Part shown: positions 1 to 6,157 of the stretch, piece after piece
Position numbering within the stretch: the stretch's first letter is position 1
Layout: the number at the start of each line of letters is the position of its first letter
Assembly (NCBI GenBank): GCA_003241685.1
Contig: QFPJ01000067.1
Location: 1 to 9,907, forward strand
Length of the DNA: 9,907 nt
Reading direction: 5' to 3'
Source: Sphingopyxis macrogoltabida
GTDB lineage: Bacteria; Pseudomonadota; Alphaproteobacteria; Sphingomonadales; Sphingomonadaceae
Position numbers and translations under genes: made by a program
Notes under the pieces: model-generated
The model's database searches: none
What the model was told of the DNA's origin: nothing
What the model saw: the letters and a program-made list of their open reading frames with translations, nothing else

Positions 1-1001
1 GGCCGCCGATATTTGCCGTTCCAGCTGTGCACCAGTTCGTGCGGCAACAGGCCGCGCACGCTGTCGTTGTCGTCCCACTTGGTGAAATAGTCGGGGCGGC
101 GGCTGTTCTCGCTCGATCGGTGATGCTCCAGCCCGATCCCGCCAAGCTCGTCGGTCAGCGCGAGCAGAAATTCATAGCGGTCGAAATGCCGCACCCCGAA
201 CAGCGCAACCGTTTCGGAAACCAGCGCCGCGTGGCGCGCGATATGGTCGGGGCTCGCCTCCAGATAACGCGGTTCGTCGGCGACGACGTTCAGGGTCACA
301 TTCTGCCCCAGATCCCATTTGCGGAAATGGCGGCCGGCGAACATCGGGCTGTCGACCAGCGTTTCGTAATTGGTGGGCGCATAGCTGTAGCGGTTGCCGG
401 ACACGCTCAGCCCGTCGAGCGCCGCGGCGCCGGTCCAGCCGTCGGGCAGCGTCACCTCGAGCTGCACCGGAATCTGGCGCGTGAACCAGCCCGCGGGATA
501 CAGGCTGACCTGTTCCCATTGCAGGTTCATCATCGCCGGCGTGACCACGACGCGTCCTTCGCTGGGGCGCGTCGGCGACAGGAAGTCGAAAGCGACGTCG
601 ATGCTTTTGACGCCCGCCGGCACGTCGATGTCGAAGGCATAGACATCGGTCGGCTGGCGCGTCCAGTTCAGCGGCTTGCCGCCCGCCGATGCCGCGAAGC
701 CCGCGACCTCCGCGATGGCGCCGCGCGGCGCATGCTTGCCGGGCAGCCATTGGGGATAGAGCAGGGTGAACTTGCCGGGCTTTTGCACCGGGATCGTCTG
801 GCGGACGCGAAAGATGCCGCGCGCGACATCGCGCGCATCGACGCGCAGCAGCATGGTCCCCGGAAAGGGCCGGTCGGCGGGCAGCGGGATCGTCAGCGGC
901 TGGACGACGGGCGCGGGGCGGCTGTTCCCCTCCTGCGCGAAGCTGGCGGGCATCGGGGCGGCGGCAAGGACGGTGGCTGCGACCAACAGTGCTTTTTTCA
1001 T
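1..1001 (-). CDS. M61 family metallopeptidase (glycyl aminopeptidase-like), 3' part outside window
   Basis: Partial gene: 333 codons from an ATG at 1001 run off the left edge without a stop. The protein begins with a signal peptide (MKK, a hydrophobic stretch, then PASFA before QEG), so export to the periplasm is expected. The N-terminal half has the M61 N-domain look, including LLYPQWLPGKHAPRG near residues 65-80. At residues 321-325 is the zinc-binding and catalytic HELVH, followed by SWNGKYRR, typical of family M61. The type enzyme, from Sphingomonas, removes N-terminal glycine or alanine from peptides. The third zinc ligand, expected about 20 residues beyond HExxH, lies outside the window. 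M61 proteins are usually about 600 residues, so roughly half is visible. No good Shine-Dalgarno is seen before the ATG, but the signal peptide starts exactly there. Family assignment is firm; substrate is inferred. Confidence 0.93.
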   Translation of the reverse strand, partial: MKKALLVAATVLAAAPMPASFAQEGNSRPAPVVQPLTIPLPADRPFPGTMLLRVDARDVARGIFRVRQTIPVQKPGKFTLLYPQWLPGKHAPRGAIAEVAGFAASAGGKPLNWTRQPTDVYAFDIDVPAGVKSIDVAFDFLSPTRPSEGRVVVTPAMMNLQWEQVSLYPAGWFTRQIPVQLEVTLPDGWTGAAALDGLSVSGNRYSYAPTNYETLVDSPMFAGRHFRKWDLGQNVTLNVVADEPRYLEASPDHIARHAALVSETVALFGVRHFDRYEFLLALTDELGGIGLEHHRSSENSRRPDYFTKWDDNDSVRGLLPHELVHSWNGKYRR

Positions 1002-1011
1002 GGTCCGTCTG

Positions 1012-1029
1012 TGCCGCGAAAATGCGGCA
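1012..1029 (-). promoter_or_regulatory. Small inverted repeat just upstream of the M61 peptidase start
   Basis: TGCCGC and GCGGCA form a perfect 6-bp stem around a 6-base AT-containing loop, ending 10 bases before the peptidase ATG. There is no T-run on either strand, so it is a poor terminator for the upstream DUF1345 gene. It could be a leader hairpin or an operator half-site. Its role is not determined. Confidence 0.3.
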
Positions 1030-1071
1030 AGGTCCAGTCGCGGCACCCGGAGGGCGGGTCGGATCGCGGGG

Positions 1072-1707
1072 TCAGCCGCCTGCGATCATGTTGATCGAAA
1101 AGGCCAATATGCCGATGTTGAAAATGAAGGCTTCCAGGCAATGCGCGGTGGACACGCGCCGGATCGCGCGGCTGGTGATGTCGATGTCGGCGGTCTGGAA
1201 GGTCATGCCCAGGATCAGCGCGAAGTGCAGGAAGTCGAGATAGTCGGGCGCGTCGCTGCTGGGGATCGACAGGCCGCCGGCATGGCCGCCCTTCGCGCCG
1301 GGCCGATAATAGAGATGCGCGTAATGGATGGCATAGACGATGTTCGCGAACAGCCAGGCGAGCGCCAGCGTCGCGATGACGAGCGGCTTCGAATAGGCCC
1401 CGCTGCCCGCGACGAGCAGCGCCAGCGCGCCAAGCACCACCGCGCTCAGCGCGACGGACAGGATCAGCAGCGCGGCGCGATTGGCATCGTTGGCGGCGGC
1501 ATGGCGCGCCATCACACGGGGGTCGCGCGTGCGGAACAGCGATATGGTGGACAACAGGAAGGCGGCGGTCGCGATGTCGAAACCGATCAGGAAATCGCGC
1601 AGCCCGTCGGCACCCTGCGTCACCGACCACAGGCCGACGATGGCCAATGCCGCAGCATAGGCGACGAAGCGCGGCGGGGCGATGCGGTTGCCGATCGTGC
1701 GGGTCAC
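1072..1707 (-). CDS. DUF1345 family integral membrane protein
   Basis: A 211-residue polytopic membrane protein of Pfam family DUF1345, whose function is unknown. From the GTG start I see hydrophobic segments near residues 14-30, 37-57, 80-103, 107-130, 155-172 and 190-209. Family features are the NIVYAIHYAHLYY segment, the DFLHFALILGMTFQTADIDI segment and the ITSRAIRR charged turn before the last helix. An ATG further upstream at 1782 would add 25 Ala/Arg-rich residues with no family character. It would also leave only 14 bases to the hisS start, so the GTG at 1707 (VTRTIGNRIAPP) is preferred; neither has a clear ribosome site. The M61 gene follows 70 bases downstream on the same strand, so co-transcription is possible. 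Family call is strong, start is moderate. Confidence 0.85.
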   Translation of the reverse strand: MTRTIGNRIAPPRFVAYAAALAIVGLWSVTQGADGLRDFLIGFDIATAAFLLSTISLFRTRDPRVMARHAAANDANRAALLILSVALSAVVLGALALLVAGSGAYSKPLVIATLALAWLFANIVYAIHYAHLYYRPGAKGGHAGGLSIPSSDAPDYLDFLHFALILGMTFQTADIDITSRAIRRVSTAHCLEAFIFNIGILAFSINMIAGG

Positions 1708-1796
1708 GGCACAGAGATTAGCCGAGGCGGCCCGCGCCGCATAGCGTCCGCATGCGGCCTTTGCCTTTGCCTGAAAAACCATTAGACGCGCGGCGC
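1708..1796. promoter_or_regulatory. Divergent intergenic region between the DUF1345 gene and hisS
   Basis: This 89-base gap must hold the promoters for both directions if each gene has its own. It contains a perfect 10-bp palindrome CCGCATGCGG at 1748-1757 and a tandem TTTGCC TTTGCC at 1760-1771. A short A-run follows at 1774-1778. I could not fit a convincing -35/-10 pair on either strand, so the promoters are inferred from gene orientation only. Confidence 0.4.
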
Positions 1797-3053
1797 ATGA
1801 GCAAGGATAAATCCGCCAGAATTCCGACCCCGCAGCCCGTGCGCGGCACGCAGGACATGCTCGGCGATTTCGCCGATCGTTTTGCCCATGTCGTCGACAC
1901 GTTCGAACGGGTGCGCCGCCTCTATGGCTTCAAGCGGGTCGAGGTGCCGGTGATCGAACCGACCGCGGTGTTCGCGCGCTCGCTGGGCGAAACGACCGAC
2001 GTCGTGTCGAAGGAAATGTATTCGTTCGAGGACCGCGGCGGCGAGTCGATCACCCTGCGGCCCGAATTCACCGCCGGGATCGCGCGCGCCTACATCACCA
2101 ACGGCTGGCAGCAGTTCGCGCCGCTGAAGGTCGCGACGCACGGACCCTTGTTCCGCTACGAACGGCCGCAGAAGGGCCGCTATCGCCAGTTCCACCAGCT
2201 CGACGCCGAAGTGCTGGGCAGCGACAGCCCGCTCGCCGACGCCGAACTGCTGGTCTTCGCGGACCAGCTTTTGAAGGAGCTGGGCATTGCCGAGGGCGTC
2301 ACGCTGACGCTGAACACGCTGGGCGATGCGGCGAGCCGCGACGCGTGGCGCGCCGCCTTGGTCGAGCATTTCGCGGGGCATCGCGGCGATCTGTCCGAGG
2401 ACAGCCTGGCGCGGCTGGGCAAGAATCCGCTGCGTATCCTCGACAGCAAGGACCCGAAGGATCGGCCCATCGCCGACAGCGCGCCCGACATCGATGCCTA
2501 TCTGACGGCCGAAGCGCAGGATTTCTTTGACGCGGTCACGGCTGGCCTGGATGCCGCCGGGGTGGCATGGGACCGCAACGCGCGGCTGGTGCGCGGGCTC
2601 GACTATTATCGCCACACCGCGTTCGAATTCGTCACCGACCGGCTGGGCGCGCAGGGCACGGTGCTCGGCGGCGGCCGCTATGACGGGCTGATCGAAAATC
2701 TTGGCGGTCCGCCGACGCCGGCGGTCGGCTGGGCGGCGGGGATCGAGCGGCTGGCGATGCTGCTTGGCGACGATGTGATCGACAACCGGCTCGATGCGGT
2801 GATCGCCCTTGAGGACGACAGTCAGCTCGCGCTGGCGATGCGGGCGCTCGCCGATCTGCGCGCCGCCGGATTTGCGGCCGAAATCGTCGCCAGCGGATCG
2901 CCGCGCAAGCGCTTCGACAAGGCGGCCAAGATTCCCGCCCATGCCCTGGTGGCGGTCGGCACGCGGGACGGGATTCCGCACATCAATGTGCGGGGTGGGA
3001 GCGAGCGGGCGAAGGCCGTCGAGGCGCATCTCCCTTCGTCGCCCCGGACTTGA
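1797..3053 (+). CDS. hisS: Histidine--tRNA ligase
   Basis: Cytoplasmic class II aminoacyl-tRNA synthetase that charges tRNA-His with histidine using ATP. The 418 residues match the usual bacterial length. The N-terminus PQPVRGTQDMLG is typical. Motif 2 is at residues 119-134 (FRYERPQKGRYRQFHQ), the histidine-specific LVRGLDYY at 264-271, and GGGRYDG at 291-297. Motif 3 is at about 311-320 (GWAAGIERLA). The C-terminal anticodon-binding domain runs from about 325 to 410. The ATG at 1797 is chosen over one 45 bases upstream because the added residues (PLPLPEKP) have no family character; no strong ribosome site is seen for either. The last five residues (SSPRT) and the stop codon lie inside a palindromic repeat, so the extreme C-terminus seems to be repeat-derived. 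prfA follows after 80 bases. Confidence 0.97.
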   Translation: MSKDKSARIPTPQPVRGTQDMLGDFADRFAHVVDTFERVRRLYGFKRVEVPVIEPTAVFARSLGETTDVVSKEMYSFEDRGGESITLRPEFTAGIARAYITNGWQQFAPLKVATHGPLFRYERPQKGRYRQFHQLDAEVLGSDSPLADAELLVFADQLLKELGIAEGVTLTLNTLGDAASRDAWRAALVEHFAGHRGDLSEDSLARLGKNPLRILDSKDPKDRPIADSAPDIDAYLTAEAQDFFDAVTAGLDAAGVAWDRNARLVRGLDYYRHTAFEFVTDRLGAQGTVLGGGRYDGLIENLGGPPTPAVGWAAGIERLAMLLGDDVIDNRLDAVIALEDDSQLALAMRALADLRAAGFAAEIVASGSPRKRFDKAAKIPAHALVAVGTRDGIPHINVRGGSERAKAVEAHLPSSPRT

Positions 3054-3110
3054 TCCGGGGTCCAGGCGACGGGCGTGGTCGGCGATACCGGATCAAATTC
3101 GGCATGACGA
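3036..3110. repeat. Palindromic REP-like repeat pair at the hisS/prfA junction
   Basis: Two 23-base arms, 3036-3058 and 3088-3110, are inverted copies matching at 18 of 23 positions, separated by 29 bases. The left arm's palindrome, extended to 3060, can itself fold as CCCCGGA-CTTGA-TCCGGGG (3042-3060). The right arm folds more weakly at 3088-3102. The core GGACTTGATCCGG resembles, from memory, a dispersed intergenic repeat common in sphingomonad genomes. The left arm encodes the last five hisS residues and its TGA (3051-3053). In RNA it could slow exonucleases or end some transcripts between hisS and prfA, but no U-run follows. Confidence 0.8.
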
Positions 3111-3133
3111 AGATTTGAAATGATGGCGGACAG

Positions 3134-4201
3134 ATGACCAGCGTTTCCGAAAAGCAGATCGATGCGATCATCGAACGCCACGCCGCCTTGCAGGCGCGGA
3201 TGGCGACGGGCGATATGGCGCCCGCCGATTTCGTCGCGGCGTCGAAGGAGTTTGCAGAGCTGGAGCCGGTGGCGGCGGCGGCGGCCGAAATCGTGCGGCT
3301 GCGCGGCGAACTCGTGTCGCTTGGCGAGATGCTCGCCGATCCCGAGATGAAGGCGATGGCGGCCGAGGAAATCGGCGCGATCGAGGCGGCGTTGCCCGCC
3401 GCCGAGCATGACCTCGCCATCAAATTGCTGCCGAAGGATGTCGCCGACGAACGCGCCGCGATGCTTGAAATCCGCGCCGGGACCGGCGGTGACGAGGCGG
3501 CGCTGTTCGCCGGCGACCTCTTGCGCATGTACAGCCGCTATGCCGATACGCAGGGGTGGAAGGTCGAGCTTATCTCCGCCAACGAGGCCGAGGTCGGCGG
3601 CTATAAGGAAGTCGTCGCCAGCGTCGCGGGTCAGGGCGTGTTCGCCAAGCTGAAGTTCGAAAGCGGTGTCCACCGCGTCCAGCGCGTGCCGGTGACCGAA
3701 AGCGGCGGGCGCATCCACACCAGCGCCGCGACCGTGGCGGTGCTGCCCGAGGCCGAGGAGGTCGACGTGGCGATCAACGACAATGACCTGAAGATCGACA
3801 TCTATCGTGCGTCCGGCGCGGGCGGCCAGCATGTCAACACGACCGATTCGGCGATCCGCATCACGCATATTCCGTCCGGCCTGGTCGTGATCCAGCAGGA
3901 CCAGCGCAGCCAGCACAAGAATCGCGCGAAGGCGATGCAGGTGCTGCGCGCGCGGCTCTATGACCTGGAGCGCGAGAAGATCCACAGCGCCGAGGCGTCG
4001 GCGCGCAAATCGATGGTCGGGTCGGGCGACCGTTCCGAACGCATCCGCACCTATAATTTCCCGCAGGGGCGCGTGACCGACCACCGGATCAACCTGACGC
4101 TCCACCGCCTGCCCGAAATATTGGAGGGGCAGATGGACGAACTGATCGACGCGCTGATCGCCGAGGATCAGGCGCAGCGGCTGGCGGGGCTGGGTGACTG
4201 A
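3134..4201 (+). CDS. prfA: Peptide chain release factor 1 (RF1)
   Basis: RF1 recognises UAA and UAG stop codons in the ribosomal A site and triggers release of the finished protein. The 355 residues are the normal length. The stop-codon-reading tripeptide position reads PVT at residues 186-188 within QRVPVTESGGRIHTSAATVA, which fits the RF1 P-x-T pattern and not RF2's SPF. The catalytic GGQ is at residues 230-232 in SGAGGQHVNTTDSAIRITH. The GSGDRSERIRTYNFPQGRVTDHR segment near residue 297 is also typical. RF2 is further excluded by the absence of its internal frameshift arrangement. The ATG at 3134 has only a weak GGCGGA three bases upstream. The gene ends inside the start of prmC, whose product modifies Gln232. 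Confidence 0.98.
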   Translation: MTSVSEKQIDAIIERHAALQARMATGDMAPADFVAASKEFAELEPVAAAAAEIVRLRGELVSLGEMLADPEMKAMAAEEIGAIEAALPAAEHDLAIKLLPKDVADERAAMLEIRAGTGGDEAALFAGDLLRMYSRYADTQGWKVELISANEAEVGGYKEVVASVAGQGVFAKLKFESGVHRVQRVPVTESGGRIHTSAATVAVLPEAEEVDVAINDNDLKIDIYRASGAGGQHVNTTDSAIRITHIPSGLVVIQQDQRSQHKNRAKAMQVLRARLYDLEREKIHSAEASARKSMVGSGDRSERIRTYNFPQGRVTDHRINLTLHRLPEILEGQMDELIDALIAEDQAQRLAGLGD

Positions 4202-5021
4202 ACCCGGCGCCGCGCTGCGCGACGCGGCCCGGCGATTGGCCGCCGTATCGGATACGCCGCGGCTCGACGCCGAACTGCTGATGGCGCACGCGCTGGGGGT
4301 GGAGCGCGACCGGCTGCTTCTGGACCCGTCGCGCTTCGCGGTGCCGGCGGCGTTCGCCGAAATGGTCGAACGGCGGCTGGCGCATGAGCCCGTCGCCTAT
4401 ATCGTCGGCCATCGCGATTTCTGGACGATTCGGCTTGCGGTCGGCCCCGGCGCGCTGGTCCCGCGTCCGGACAGCGAGACGCTGATCGAGGCGGCGATCG
4501 ATCATTGCGGCTCGTCCGGTCCGCGCACTATCCTCGACCTTGGAACGGGGCCCGGCACGCTGCTGCTCGCCGCGCTCGCCGAATGGCCGTCGGCGACCGG
4601 CGTCGGGGTCGACGCAAGCGCGGCGGCGCTGGACTATGCCCGCGCCAATGCAGCGGCGCTGGGGCTGGACGGGCGGGCGGCGTTCCGGTGCGGCGACTGG
4701 GGGGCAGGCATGGAGGACGTGTTCGACCTGATCCTGTGCAACCCGCCTTATATCGCCGACAGCGAGGAACTGATGCCCGATGTCGCGGATCATGAGCCGG
4801 CGGGGGCGTTGTTCGCGGGCGCCGATGGTCTGGACGATTATCGCCGCATCCTGCCCGACCTGTCGCGGCTGCTGGCGCCGGGCGGCGCCGCGATCCTTGA
4901 AATCGGCGCAACCCAGGCCATATCGGTTGCGGCGCTGGCCGAAGCGGCGGGCTTTACCGTCGGCCTTCGCCGCGATTTGGGCGGCCGCGATCGGGCGTTG
5001 CTCGTCGAGCGGGCGGCATGA
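4194..5021 (+). CDS. prmC: Release factor glutamine N5-methyltransferase
   Basis: PrmC methylates the side-chain nitrogen of the GGQ glutamine in RF1 and RF2 using S-adenosylmethionine, which raises termination efficiency. The 275 residues have the usual layout: an N-terminal helical release-factor-binding domain (to about residue 85, with LDAELLMAHAL), then a Rossmann methyltransferase fold. The SAM-binding loop ILDLGTGPGT is at residues 113-122 and the catalytic NPPY at 183-186, followed by a glycine-rich LAPGGAAILEIG strand. Translation starts at a GTG at 4194 that overlaps the prfA stop by 8 bases, with a G-rich stretch upstream inside prfA. The overlap implies translational coupling of enzyme and substrate. 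It is likely co-transcribed with prfA. Confidence 0.96.
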   Translation: MTEPGAALRDAARRLAAVSDTPRLDAELLMAHALGVERDRLLLDPSRFAVPAAFAEMVERRLAHEPVAYIVGHRDFWTIRLAVGPGALVPRPDSETLIEAAIDHCGSSGPRTILDLGTGPGTLLLAALAEWPSATGVGVDASAAALDYARANAAALGLDGRAAFRCGDWGAGMEDVFDLILCNPPYIADSEELMPDVADHEPAGALFAGADGLDDYRRILPDLSRLLAPGGAAILEIGATQAISVAALAEAAGFTVGLRRDLGGRDRALLVERAA

Positions 5022-5292
5022 TGCCCCGGTGACCTTCGGCCCCATGCGAAAAATTGCTTGGTTTCGGCGCAAAAGCGCGGTAGGGGCGGCTTACAGACCT
5101 GATCAGGGTCCCTTTGGCGGTGCATTTGCATCGATACTGGTCCGGCTGGTCTGCTTCCCACTTGCGATGCTGGCGCGGGGCCCGTTCCCCACGCAAGCGG
5201 TAAAGGAAGAGCCGCGCAGGGAGCGCGGGCACGACGCGCAAAGGCGCGGTCGGCCATAAGGGGTTGGCATAGCTTATTAGCTTATCGACAGG
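5022..5292 (+). promoter_or_regulatory. Structured intergenic region / probable leader of the DUF4167 gene
   Basis: No convincing gene is present. A 71-codon frame from the ATG at 5044 lacks the strong third-position GC bias of its neighbours. The region holds a GCGC-AAAA-GCGC hairpin (5067-5078) and the palindrome CCTGATCAGG (5098-5107). A nested set of pairings follows: 5143-5147 with 5210-5214, 5154-5158 with 5205-5209, 5161-5166 with 5192-5197, and 5177-5180 with 5187-5190. Two further hairpins follow, at 5212-5228 and 5232-5252. A TTGGCA at 5264-5269 and the tandem TAGCTTAT (5270-5285) lie just before the gene, but no good -10 fits. It could be a 5' leader, an attenuator or an unannotated small RNA; it matches no RNA family I recognise. 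Confidence 0.45.
5270..5285. repeat. Tandem direct repeat TAGCTTAT x2
   Basis: Two perfect adjacent copies of TAGCTTAT lie 8 bases upstream of the first possible DUF4167 ATG. This is the most AT-rich spot in the vicinity. It may be part of the promoter or a protein-binding site, or an AT-rich translation-enhancing leader. The spacing to the TTGGCA at 5264-5269 does not fit a standard promoter. Confidence 0.4.
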
Positions 5293-6081
5293 ATGTCTCA
5301 GTTGAACATGAACAACCGGCAGAGCGGTCGCCGTCGCGGCCGCAACAACAATAACAACAGCCGTTCGCAGTCCGGGGGACGCGGCGGTGTCGATCAGGCC
5401 AATCGCATCGACAGCCGCGCACGCGGCAACGCGGCCCAGATGATCGAGAAATACAAGAATCTGGCGCGCGACGCCCAGCTTTCCGGCGACCGGGTGCAGA
5501 CCGAATATTATCTGCAGTTCGCCGACCATTATTTCCGCGTGCTCAGCGATTTTCGCGCCCGGCAGGAAGAACGCAGCGGCGGTCAGCCGGACCGTCAGGA
5601 CCGTCATCGCGAAATTCGCGGCGTCGAGGATTTCGATGCCCATGACGACACCGATCTGGACGTCGACGGCGATCGGTCCGACGATGGCGACAGCCAGCCG
5701 CAGGGCGGCCGCGACCGCCGCGACGAAGGGGATGGCCGCGGCGATCGCCCGAAGCGCGAGCGCGGCAATCGCCGGGGCCGCGACGCCGATCGCGGTGAGG
5801 ATGAAGGCCGCGATGCCGGCGATGCGCCGGACGAAGCCGTTGCCGAGGCCGAACAGCCCGCGCCGCGCAGCCGCCGCAGTCCGCGCCGTCCGCGCGCCGC
5901 AGAGGTCGAGGAAAGCAGCGCCGGGATCGACACCGCCGCGCTGCCGCCCGCGATCGGCCGTCCCGACCGCAGTGCCGAGCCGGCGGCGTCCGACGAAGCG
6001 GCCGAACCGGCACCCAAGCCGCGCCGCACGCGCCGCACGCTCGCGACCCGCGGCACCGACGTCGAAGCCGCCGCCGAATAA
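5293..6081 (+). CDS. DUF4167 domain protein with RG/Asn-rich head and charged disordered tail
   Basis: A 262-residue protein whose conserved part is the DUF4167 domain at residues about 36-90, with KYKNLARDAQLSGDRVQTEYY and LQFADHYFRV. The function of this alphaproteobacterial family is not established. Before it lies a basic Arg/Gly/Asn-rich head (GRRRGRNNNNN); after it, residues 95-262 alternate Arg, Asp, Glu, Gly, Ala and Pro (for example GGRDRRDEGDGRGDRPKRER) and look disordered. RG-rich heads often bind RNA, so a nucleic-acid role is inferred only. It follows prmC at a distance of 271 bases; as I recall, this gene order is common in alphaproteobacteria. The start is uncertain: the ATG at 5293 has AGG directly touching it, while the in-frame ATG at 5308 gives MNNRQSGRRRG, a more usual beginning for the family. 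Confidence 0.88.
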   Translation: MSQLNMNNRQSGRRRGRNNNNNSRSQSGGRGGVDQANRIDSRARGNAAQMIEKYKNLARDAQLSGDRVQTEYYLQFADHYFRVLSDFRARQEERSGGQPDRQDRHREIRGVEDFDAHDDTDLDVDGDRSDDGDSQPQGGRDRRDEGDGRGDRPKRERGNRRGRDADRGEDEGRDAGDAPDEAVAEAEQPAPRSRRSPRRPRAAEVEESSAGIDTAALPPAIGRPDRSAEPAASDEAAEPAPKPRRTRRTLATRGTDVEAAAE

Positions 6082-6093
6082 GCGCCGATTTTC

Positions 6094-6114
6094 GCTCTGG
6101 TCTTTGGCCGGAGC
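6094..6114 (+). terminator. Hairpin after the DUF4167 gene, possible weak terminator
   Basis: GCTCTGGTC, loop TTT, GGCCGGAGC pair as a 9-bp stem with two G-T wobbles, starting 12 bases after the DUF4167 stop codon. Only TT follows, not a proper U-run, so intrinsic termination would be weak. Its position between two separately functioning genes suggests a transcript boundary. Confidence 0.4.
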
Positions 6115-6144
6115 TTAACCTAGCCTGTTCGCGATGTTGTGGAT

Positions 6145-6151
6145 GGGGAGG
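6145..6151 (+). promoter_or_regulatory. Ribosome binding site that decides the first DUF4139 start
   Basis: GGGGAGG lies 6 bases before the ATG at 6158, ideal Shine-Dalgarno spacing. It rules out the longer frame from the ATG at 6134, and the shorter start also gives a clean signal peptide. Confidence 0.8.
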
Positions 6152-6157
6152 CTGAAT

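Noticed and set aside
27..1094. A 355-codon plus-strand frame at the left edge
   Set aside because: It lies opposite the M61 peptidase, which has a signal peptide and HELVH; the plus-strand frame has neither motif nor start signal.
1782..3029. A 415-codon minus-strand frame opposite hisS
   Set aside because: Arg/Ala/Gln-rich shadow of hisS with no recognisable motif.
2822..4105. A 427-codon minus-strand frame opposite prfA
   Set aside because: Shadow of prfA; composition (Arg, His, Asp, Ala) is that of antisense GC-rich coding DNA.
4089..5072. A 327-codon minus-strand frame opposite prmC
   Set aside because: Shadow of prmC with no domain, and it would run into the prmC downstream region without a ribosome site.
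5143..5252. SRP RNA, 6S RNA or RNase P RNA as the identity of the hairpin region
   Set aside because: I compared it by eye with the conserved cores I remember (for example GGTCCGGAAGGAAGCAGC of SRP RNA) and found no match on either strand.
5044..5259. Possible 71-residue protein in the gap before DUF4167
   Set aside because: No ribosome site, no third-position GC bias in its first half, and the sequence is better explained as structured non-coding DNA.
6116..6130. CtrA-type site starting at TTAACC
   Set aside because: Only the first TTAA half-site is present; the second half reads TGTT.
6104..6133. Promoter for the first DUF4139 gene (TTGGCC followed by TAACCT or TAGCCT)
   Set aside because: The spacers are far shorter than 16-18 bases and TTGGCC lies inside the hairpin stem.
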